Assembly (NCBI RefSeq): GCF_001280125.1
Contig: NZ_LGEG01000021.1
Span: forward strand, 1-15,695
Direction of reading: 5' to 3'
DNA from: Streptomyces sp. NRRL F-6492
Lineage (GTDB): Bacteria > Actinomycetota > Actinomycetes > Streptomycetales > Streptomycetaceae
Length of the DNA stretch: 15,695 bases
Part shown: in pieces, positions 8,661 to 13,409 of the stretch
Layout: the number at the start of each line of letters is the position of its first letter
Numbering within the stretch: position 1 is the stretch's first letter
Program-made: the position numbers and the translations under genes
The notes under the pieces: generated by a model
Databases searched by the model: none
Told to the model about the DNA's origin: nothing
The model's input: the letters and a program-made list of their open reading frames with translations, nothing else

Positions 8661-8687
8661 GTATGAGTCGTATGAGTCGCATGGATC
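8661..8687. repeat. 9-bp tandem repeat next to the phosphoketolase ribosome-binding site
   Basis: GTATGAGTC occurs twice in tandem (8661-8669, 8670-8678), followed by a diverged third copy GCATGGATC (8679-8687). On the phosphoketolase strand the array lies immediately upstream of the GGAGGAG ribosome-binding site, in the leader or promoter. Confidence 0.7.
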
Positions 8688-8694
8688 GTGTGGG

Positions 8695-8718
8695 CGGACG
8701 CGGACGCGGACGCGGTCG
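8695..8718. repeat. hexamer tandem repeat CGGACG
   Basis: Three perfect CGGACG units (8695-8712) are followed by a one-base variant, CGGTCG. It lies seven bases past the 9-bp array. A simple-sequence slippage tract is the plainest reading. Confidence 0.7.
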
Positions 8719-8854
8719 CCCGGCCGACCGGCCCCCGTGTTCCCGGAGCGCCTGCCCCGCGCGCCGTCCCGGACACGCCCCTCCCGGACCCGGGCGCGCC
8801 CCTCGCGCGTCCTTCGGTGCGGCACGCCCCATGGTGGTGTGCGATCCGCCCGAA

Positions 8855-8880
8855 GACGGCGTGACACGGGACGGCGTGAC
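8855..8880. repeat. direct repeat GACGGCGTGAC, two copies
   Basis: Two perfect 11-bp copies (8855-8865 and 8870-8880) have a 15-bp period, about 160-180 bases upstream of the TerC start. A paired binding site for a regulator is possible, but nothing else supports it. Confidence 0.5.
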
Positions 8881-9005
8881 CGGAAGAAGGGCCGGACGGG
8901 CCACGGAGAGGGAGCCCGCGGGCCGGAGCGACGGCCCGGAACCGGCCCCGCGGCGCCCCTTCCGCGGTGCCGTTCACGGCCGGGAGGCGCAGACTCGGGT
9001 GTAAG

Positions 9006-9034
9006 GACCTGTCCGGGCGGACCCCTGTGAGGTC
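9006..9034 (+). promoter_or_regulatory. leader hairpin covering the TerC ribosome-binding site
   Basis: GACCT (9006-9010) pairs with AGGTC (9030-9034), enclosing a second stem GTCC (9011-9014) / GGAC (9019-9022). The AGG of the Shine-Dalgarno (GAGG, 9029-9032) is within the outer stem, five bases before the GTG start, so the structure could lower translation. The outer stem is only five pairs plus a GU. Confidence 0.4.
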
Positions 9035-9037
9035 TAC

Positions 9038-10015
9038 GTGCTTGACGTGCCGTTCTGGCTCTGGGGGGCCTTCGCCGCCACGGTGGTCGTGTCGCTCACG
9101 GTCGACCTGCTGGCCCACCGCCGCGAGCACGTCATCGGGTTCAAGGAGGCGGCCGCCTGGAGCGGACTGTGGGTGGGGCTCGCCCTCGTCTTCGGCGCGG
9201 TCGTCTTCCTCGTCCTCGGCGGGACGGCCGGCACCGAGTACACCACCGCCTGGCTCCTGGAGAAGAGCCTGTCGGTCGACAACCTCTTCGTGTTCGCCCT
9301 GGTCTTCGCCTACTTCAAGGTGCCCCGCGCCTACCAGCACCGCGTGCTGTTCTTCGGCGTCATCGGGGCCCTGGTGTTCCGCGGGGTCTTCCTCGCCGCC
9401 GGCGTGGCGGTGGTCAGCCGGTTCACCGCCGTCCTGTTCGTCTTCGCGGCCGTGCTCTTCTACAGCACCTACAAGATCCTCAAGGGCGAGGACGAGGGCT
9501 TCGACCCGGGCAGGAGCCCGGCGGTCCGGCTGCTGCGCAAGGTCGTCCCCGTGCGGGACGAGTACGCCGGGACGAGGTTCTTCGTCAAGGAGGCCGGCAA
9601 GCGCGTGGCGACCCCGCTGCTCGCGGTGGTCGCGGCGATCGAGGCCGCCGACCTGATCTTCGCCGTGGACAGCGTTCCCGCCGTGCTCGCGGTCAGCGAC
9701 GACGCCTTCATCGTCTACACCAGCAACGCCTTCGCCATCCTGGGCCTGCGCGCCCTGTACTTCATGCTCTCGGGACTCCTCGACCGCTTCCACTACCTGA
9801 GCAAGGGCCTGGCGGTCATCCTCGCCTTCATCGGCGTCAAACTCGTCCTCCAGGCGTCCCACGAGCTCATCAGCACCTCCATACCGGAGATCCCCTCCCC
9901 GGTGAGCCTGGCCGTGATCGTCGTGGTCCTGGCGGCCTCCGTGACCCTGAGCCTGCTGCGCCCCGCCGAGGCGTCCGACGCCGGCCCGCGGGGCGATCCG
10001 CCCGACCGGGAGTGA
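9038..10015 (+). CDS. TerC-family integral membrane protein
   Basis: The product is 325 aa with about nine hydrophobic helices. Hallmark TerC words are [17 protein letters not shown] and [16 protein letters not shown], each carrying acidic residues inside the membrane; a cytoplasmic loop near [13 protein letters not shown] separates two halves. Characterised relatives (Alx and bacillary TerC proteins) export manganese or help metallate secreted proteins; the older tellurite-resistance name is historical. The GTG start is chosen because GAGG lies five bases upstream and the next residues (LDVPFWLWG) match the family's start. The C-terminal tail after LLRPAEA is short and polar. It appears to be a single-gene unit, divergent from the phosphoketolase gene. 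A manganese riboswitch was looked for and not recognised. Confidence 0.92.
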   Translation: MLDVPFWLWGAFAATVVVSLTVDLLAHRREHVIGFKEAAAWSGLWVGLALVFGAVVFLVLGGTAGTEYTTAWLLEKSLSVDNLFVFALVFAYFKVPRAYQHRVLFFGVIGALVFRGVFLAAGVAVVSRFTAVLFVFAAVLFYSTYKILKGEDEGFDPGRSPAVRLLRKVVPVRDEYAGTRFFVKEAGKRVATPLLAVVAAIEAADLIFAVDSVPAVLAVSDDAFIVYTSNAFAILGLRALYFMLSGLLDRFHYLSKGLAVILAFIGVKLVLQASHELISTSIPEIPSPVSLAVIVVVLAASVTLSLLRPAEASDAGPRGDPPDRE

Positions 10016-10076
10016 CGAGCGCAGGCGCAGAACGGTACATAAAAATGCAATGGGGCAGTAAAGGGACTTAAAGGTC

Positions 10077-10106
10077 TTCTCAAATCTTTTCCACGGTTCT
10101 ACCGTG
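10077..10106 (+). promoter_or_regulatory. leaderless promoter with overlapping palindrome for the four-cysteine small gene
   Basis: TTCTCA (10077-10082, four of six with TTGACA) is separated by 17 bases from TACCGT (10100-10105, TANNNT). Seven bases then precede the ATG at 10113, so transcription would begin at or near the start codon. A perfect 6-3-6 inverted repeat, CACGGT-TCT-ACCGTG (10092-10106), covers the -10 and could be an operator. The stretch from about 10030 to 10100 is clearly richer in A and T than its surroundings. Confidence 0.6.
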
Positions 10107-10112
10107 AGACGC

Positions 10113-10307
10113 ATGACCAGCCACATGCGTGAGACCGAGCCGCGGGCCGAGCACGTCTGTCCGGTCTGCCGCCGCACCGTCCACAGCGAGATCACACGGC
10201 ACAAGACCCTGGGGGTCTTCGTCCCGCTCTGGGGCCCGGGCCCGTGCCACAACCCCGACTGCGCCGCGTACGAGCCCGCGCGGCCCCGGCCGCGACCCCG
10301 CCCGTGA
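10113..10307 (+). CDS. small four-cysteine (zinc-ribbon-like) protein, 64 aa
   Basis: The product has CPVC (Cys16, Cys19) and, after an aromatic-hydrophobic stretch (HKTLGVFVPLWGPGP), CHNPDC (Cys45, Cys50): a C-x2-C...C-x4-C pattern expected to bind zinc. It ends in an Arg-Pro tail. Function is not recognised; similar small proteins with a 'VCPVCxRxV' start are familiar from Streptomyces genomes but uncharacterised. The start is uncertain between GTG at 10104, ATG at 10113 and ATG at 10125. The ATG at 10113 is preferred because a TANNNT hexamer ends exactly seven bases upstream, as in leaderless genes, and none of the three has a good Shine-Dalgarno. Convergent with the MFS gene, 21 bases away. 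Confidence 0.7.
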   Translation: MTSHMRETEPRAEHVCPVCRRTVHSEITRHKTLGVFVPLWGPGPCHNPDCAAYEPARPRPRPRP

Positions 10308-10316
10308 CGCGGCGCG

Positions 10317-10340
10317 CGGGCCGACTCCTCAGCCGGCCCG
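10317..10340. terminator. possible bidirectional hairpin between convergent genes
   Basis: CGGGCCG (10317-10323) pairs with CGGCCCG (10334-10340) around a 10-base loop, between the stop of the four-cysteine gene and the stop of the MFS gene, which it overlaps. No U tract. Confidence 0.4.
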
Positions 10341-11597
10341 GAAGGCCCGCAGGGCGGACGGGGTGACGTTCCTGAGGAACGGCAGCGGCGTCACCGCGAC
10401 GGCCAGCGCGAAGACGCCGAAGGCGAGCCGCATGCCGCCCCACTCGGCCAGCAGGCCGACCAGGGCCGCGCCCAGCGGCATGGCGCCGAAGCTGAAGAGC
10501 CGGGCCGCCGCGTTGTAGCGGCCGAGCATCTCGTCGGGGACCGCGCGCTGGGTGAGGGTGCGGGCGTTGACCGTCCAGAGCGTGCCGCCCATGCCGCCGA
10601 GGAAGGCCCCGGCCGCCACCGCCCGGATGTCGGTGGTCAGGGCCGGCAGGGCCACCATCAGGGCGGTGCCGGCCAGGTCGGCGAACATCGCCCAGCGCGC
10701 GCCGAGCAGCCGGTTCACCGGAGCGACGGCCATCGCGCCGACGAGCCCGCCGACGCCGAGGGCGCTGAGCACGATGCCGTACTCCCGGGGTCCGAGCTCC
10801 ATGGCCTGCCGGGCGTAGAGCGGCATGAGCGCCAGCCAGGCGCCCCAGACGGCGGCGAGCACGGCGACGATCAGGGACAGCGTGCGCAGCACCCGGTCGC
10901 GCCACAGGAAGCGCATCCCCTCGGCGATCCGGGCGTTGACCGGGACGGCCACCGCGTCCGGGGCGGGCGCGGGGGCCCGGAAGCGGCCCACCAGGAGGAA
11001 CAGGGCGAGGGCGGCGAGCGCGTACGCGACGGTCGTCGCCCCCAGGGCGAGCCCCGTCCCGGCGGCCAGCAGCAGCCCGCCGACGAAGGGTCCCGCGAAC
11101 TCCTGGCCGACGGTCTCGGCCCCCACCATCCAGGCGTTGGCGCCCTCGCGCCGCTCCTCCGGCACCGCGGCCGGGACCAGGGCGGAGGCGGAGGTCGAGG
11201 CCAGGACGTCGGCGACGCCGAGGACCGCCCCGGCGGCGAGGAGCGTCCCGAGGGCGAGGCCGTCGCCCGCGGCGGAGGCGGTGAGCCAGGCCGTCGCCGC
11301 CAGCCGCGCCCCGTTCGCGCCCCAGAGCAGCAGCCGCCGGTCGAAGCGGTCGACGAGCACGCCGACGTGCAGGGCGACGAGCAGCCAGGGCAGCGTGAGG
11401 GTCAGCGAGACGGCGGTGACCTCGGCGGGGGAGCCGGTGAGCCGGGCGGCGAGCACCGGGAGGGCCATCTTCACCACCCCGTCGGCGAGGTTGGTGACGG
11501 CGGTGAAGCCGACCAGGACCGGGGTGTTGCGGCGGCGAGGGTCCGCCGGGCCCGACTCCTCGCCGGTCCTCGTCCCTCCGGGCAGCACGGTGACCAT
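10329..11597 (-). CDS. MFS transporter, drug-exporter type
   Basis: The product is 422 aa with about 12 hydrophobic helices. Family marks include a motif-A-like loop between helices 2 and 3 (GVLVDRFDRRLLLWG), the helix-4/5 region ALVPAAVPEERREGANAWM, and a second-half loop RAVPDEMLGRYNAAARLFSF. This pattern is that of the DHA3/EntS-like branch (macrolide, siderophore and other small-molecule exporters); the substrate cannot be told. The ATG at 11597 has GGGAGG three bases upstream on the minus strand. It is divergent from a CGNR zinc-finger regulator 130 bp away, and a 22-bp dyad lies just upstream of its ribosome-binding site, matching one in the regulator's promoter. That suggests control by the neighbour and a role in export of a compound sensed by it. 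Confidence 0.9.
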   Translation of the reverse strand: MVTVLPGGTRTGEESGPADPRRRNTPVLVGFTAVTNLADGVVKMALPVLAARLTGSPAEVTAVSLTLTLPWLLVALHVGVLVDRFDRRLLLWGANGARLAATAWLTASAAGDGLALGTLLAAGAVLGVADVLASTSASALVPAAVPEERREGANAWMVGAETVGQEFAGPFVGGLLLAAGTGLALGATTVAYALAALALFLLVGRFRAPAPAPDAVAVPVNARIAEGMRFLWRDRVLRTLSLIVAVLAAVWGAWLALMPLYARQAMELGPREYGIVLSALGVGGLVGAMAVAPVNRLLGARWAMFADLAGTALMVALPALTTDIRAVAAGAFLGGMGGTLWTVNARTLTQRAVPDEMLGRYNAAARLFSFGAMPLGAALVGLLAEWGGMRLAFGVFALAVAVTPLPFLRNVTPSALRAFRAG

Positions 11598-11609
11598 GAT
11601 CCTCCCCTA

Positions 11610-11631
11610 ACCATCAAACGCTTTAGCCGGT
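11610..11631. promoter_or_regulatory. 22-bp dyad operator, copy 1 (MFS side)
   Basis: The sequence fits ACC-N2-C-N-AA-N4-TT-N-G-N2-GGT, symmetric about 11620/11621, 12 bp upstream of the MFS start codon and just upstream of its ribosome-binding site. It is identical to copy 2 at 15 of 22 positions, including all the symmetric ones. Confidence 0.6.
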
Positions 11632-11666
11632 GAGACCACTCTGGCGTACGGCCGGTCGTCTCCGCA

Positions 11667-11693
11667 ACCGTCTAAACGCTTGGCCGGTAGAGT
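11667..11693 (+). promoter_or_regulatory. 22-bp dyad operator, copy 2, joined to the -10 of the CGNR gene
   Basis: The dyad (11667-11688) has the same pattern, ACC-N2-C-N-AA-N4-TT-N-G-N2-GGT. Its last T is the first base of TAGAGT (11688-11693), a TANNNT -10 hexamer, so the dyad fills the -35/-10 spacer and a bound protein would block the promoter. No clear -35. An inverted pair CCACTCT (11636-11642) / AGAGTGG (11689-11695) lies around it. Confidence 0.6.
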
Positions 11694-11727
11694 GGGAAGG
11701 AAAGGGGACGGACGAAAGGAGCCCGCC

Positions 11728-12270
11728 GTGCTGGAACAGCCCGCCCCGGCCGTCCTCGTGGAGGCCTTCGCCAACACGGTCGACGTGGAGGAGGGGAGCG
11801 ACGAGATCGCCACCCCGGCCGGACTCGCCGACTGGCTGGAGGGGCGCGGCCTGCTCGACGGCCCCGGCACGATCCCCGACGGGGTCCACCGGAGCTACCT
11901 GGCCCTGCGCGCCGGCATCCGCGAGGAGCTGGGGGCCCACGTCGGCGACGTCCCCGACCCCGACCTGCTCGCCGAGGCGGACCGGGTCCTCGCCGCGCAC
12001 CCGGTGCGCGTCACGGCGCACGGCACCCTGAGCCCCTCGGCGGAACTGCCCCGGCAGCGCGCGCCGCTGGCGCTGCTCGCCATCGCGTGGAGCGAGCTCG
12101 TCGCGGCCGGGGACGCGGCCCGGCTCAAGCGCTGCGCGGAGCACACCTGCGGGTGGGCCTTCTGGGACGTGTCGAAGAACCGGAGCCGTCGCTGGTGCTC
12201 CATGCGGGTGTGCGGAAACCGCAACAAGTCCCGCGCCTACGCCTCCCGTCGGCGCGGGACGACGACCTGA
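11728..12270 (+). CDS. CGNR zinc-finger transcriptional regulator (ABATE domain)
   Basis: The product is 180 aa. The C-terminus holds the CGNR finger: Cys136-x4-Cys141-x15-Cys157-x4-Cys162, the last Cys starting CGNR (SMRVCGNRNKSRAYASR). The N-terminal ~130 residues fit the ABATE-like domain of this family (start AFANTVDVEEG, then LADWLEGRGLL). These proteins are predicted DNA-binding, ligand- or stress-responsive regulators with very few characterised members. The GTG at 11728 is chosen because GAAAGGAG ends six bases upstream; an in-frame TTG at 11680 lies inside the promoter and is rejected. Shared 22-bp dyads in front of this gene and the divergent MFS gene suggest that it represses both. 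Confidence 0.88.
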   Translation: MLEQPAPAVLVEAFANTVDVEEGSDEIATPAGLADWLEGRGLLDGPGTIPDGVHRSYLALRAGIREELGAHVGDVPDPDLLAEADRVLAAHPVRVTAHGTLSPSAELPRQRAPLALLAIAWSELVAAGDAARLKRCAEHTCGWAFWDVSKNRSRRWCSMRVCGNRNKSRAYASRRRGTTT

Positions 12271-12287
12271 CGCCCGGCCCGTCCCGG

Positions 12288-12461
12288 CCCCGCCGTACGG
12301 CGGCGGCCCGGGCTCCGGCCCCCGCCGTACGGCGGCGGCCCGGGCTCCGGCCCCCGTCGTGCGGCAACGGCCCGCCGCCCCGTCACGCGGCAGCGGCCCG
12401 GCACCCCGCCACGAGGGGCCGCACGACCGCCGCCCCGTCATGAAGGGCCGCACGACCGGCG
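12288..12461. repeat. degenerate six-unit tandem repeat (26-32 bp units)
   Basis: Units begin with CCCCG or CCCCCG at 12288, 12320, 12352, 12378, 12404 and 12433. The first two are identical over 37 bases at a 32-bp period and contain the perfect palindrome CCGCCGTACGGCGG (first copy 12290-12303). Units 3 and 4 decay; units 5 and 6 share GGGCCGCACGACCG (12416-12429, 12445-12458). The array fills most of the gap between the CGNR gene and the oxygenase gene. The palindromes could act as a terminator for the CGNR gene. Confidence 0.75.
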
Positions 12462-12481
12462 CTCCCACGGCCTTTCCGGCG

Positions 12482-12487
12482 TAGCCT
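12482..12487 (+). promoter_or_regulatory. -10 hexamer TAGCCT for a leaderless oxygenase mRNA
   Basis: TAGCCT fits TANNNT and ends seven bases before the ATG at 12495. There is no Shine-Dalgarno upstream of that ATG, as expected of a leaderless transcript. No convincing -35 at 17-18 bp. Confidence 0.5.
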
Positions 12488-12494
12488 GAACGCC

Positions 12495-13409
12495 ATGAGG
12501 CAGGACGCCGACCCCGGGCTCTTCGGGCCCCGCTCCGTGACCTGGCAGCTGCACAGCGACCCGGTGATGTGGATCGCCGGCGTCCGGGCGCTCTGGCTCC
12601 AGGCGCTGCACCCCGTCGCCGTCCGCGGCGTCATGATCAACAGCAGTTTCCGGCAGGACCCCTGGGGCCGTCTCCTGCGGACCGCGGACTTCGTCGGGAC
12701 CCTCAGCTACGGGACCACCGAGGCCGCGGAGGCGGCCGGCGCCCGCGTCCGCCGGATCCACCGGCGGCTCGGCGTGGACGACCCCGAGCTGCTGCTCTGG
12801 GTCCACTGCGCCGAGACCGACTCGTACCTCTCCGTCGCCCGCCGCTCCGGGATCCCGCTCACCGACGCCGGGGCGGACCGCTACGTCGGCGAACACCGGG
12901 CCGCCGCCCGGCTCGTCGGTCTCGACCCGGACGCCGTCCCGGCGTCCACCGCCGAACTCGCCGCCTACTTCGAGGCGGTGCGCCCCCGGCTCGCCGCCGG
13001 GCCCGACGCCCGCACCGTCGAGGCCTTCCTGCGCCGCCCGCCCGTCAAACCCGTCCTGGTCCCGGCGCGCGAAGTGATCTGGCGGCGCGTCACGGCACTC
13101 GCGTACGACACCCTGCCCCCGTACGCCCACGCCCTCTACGGACGGCCCGTCCCGCCCCCGGAGACCGTCACCCGCCGGCTCGTCGCCACGGCCCGCCTCC
13201 TGCGCCGCATCCCCTCCGGCCTGCGCTGGAGGCTGCCGCCCCGACACGTCCTGCGCGCCGTGGAGCGGCTCGGCCCGGAGACGCGACCCGACCCGAACGG
13301 GCACCCCGCCCCGTACCCACTGTCCGACCCGGCGGCCATACTGGACACACCGGAAAGGGCGCACGGAATCGACGGGGGCGGCGGCACGCGATGGGGGACT
13401 CCAGACTGA
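12495..13409 (+). CDS. MpaB/DUF2236-family oxygenase-like protein
   Basis: The product is 304 aa. It matches the DUF2236 fold shared by the fungal MpaB oxygenase and latex-clearing rubber oxygenases. Visible motifs are LQALHPVAVRGV with His39, RRIHRRLGVDDPELLLWVHC with His89 and His104, and AYDTLPPYAHALYG near 200. In Lcp-type members histidines of this kind hold haem; whether this one binds haem or oxidises anything is not shown by sequence. No signal peptide. The ATG has no Shine-Dalgarno but a TANNNT hexamer seven bases upstream, so it is probably leaderless. Its last 19 bases overlap the kinase gene in another frame, suggesting co-transcription and translational coupling. Confidence 0.88.
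   Translation: MRQDADPGLFGPRSVTWQLHSDPVMWIAGVRALWLQALHPVAVRGVMINSSFRQDPWGRLLRTADFVGTLSYGTTEAAEAAGARVRRIHRRLGVDDPELLLWVHCAETDSYLSVARRSGIPLTDAGADRYVGEHRAAARLVGLDPDAVPASTAELAAYFEAVRPRLAAGPDARTVEAFLRRPPVKPVLVPAREVIWRRVTALAYDTLPPYAHALYGRPVPPPETVTRRLVATARLLRRIPSGLRWRLPPRHVLRAVERLGPETRPDPNGHPAPYPLSDPAAILDTPERAHGIDGGGGTRWGTPD

Larger units (their letters stand above)
8649..9037. other. divergent intergenic region between phosphoketolase and TerC genes
   Basis: These 389 bases hold no gene that could be supported; open frames here are extensions of neighbours. It should contain the promoters for both genes, but no clear -35/-10 pair was found on either strand. It does contain three short direct-repeat blocks and a leader hairpin, listed separately. 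Confidence 0.7.

Noticed and set aside
6309..8666. 785-codon plus-strand open frame opposite the phosphoketolase gene
   Set aside because: The protein is Val/Arg/Gly-rich without domain signatures; the opposite strand encodes a complete phosphoketolase.
8649..8867. N-terminal extension of the phosphoketolase
   Set aside because: The Arg-rich extension has no counterpart in the family, and an excellent ribosome-binding site precedes the ATG at 8648.
8940..9037. yybP-ykoY manganese riboswitch upstream of TerC
   Set aside because: The conserved riboswitch core words were not found; only a simple hairpin is supported.
10063..10081. OsdR/DevR-type dormancy box (GGGACTTAA half-site)
   Set aside because: Only one half-site resembles the consensus; the second half is out of register, so the match could be chance.
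8612..10252. 546-codon minus-strand open frame across the TerC gene
   Set aside because: It is a shadow of the TerC gene and intergenic DNA; its composition is acidic/His low-complexity with no family features.
11680..11727. TTG start giving a longer CGNR protein
   Set aside because: This start lies within the dyad and the -10 hexamer, and the GTG at 11728 has a good ribosome-binding site.
12288..12461. CRISPR-like array
   Set aside because: Units are contiguous with no unique spacers, they degrade rapidly, and no cas genes are nearby.
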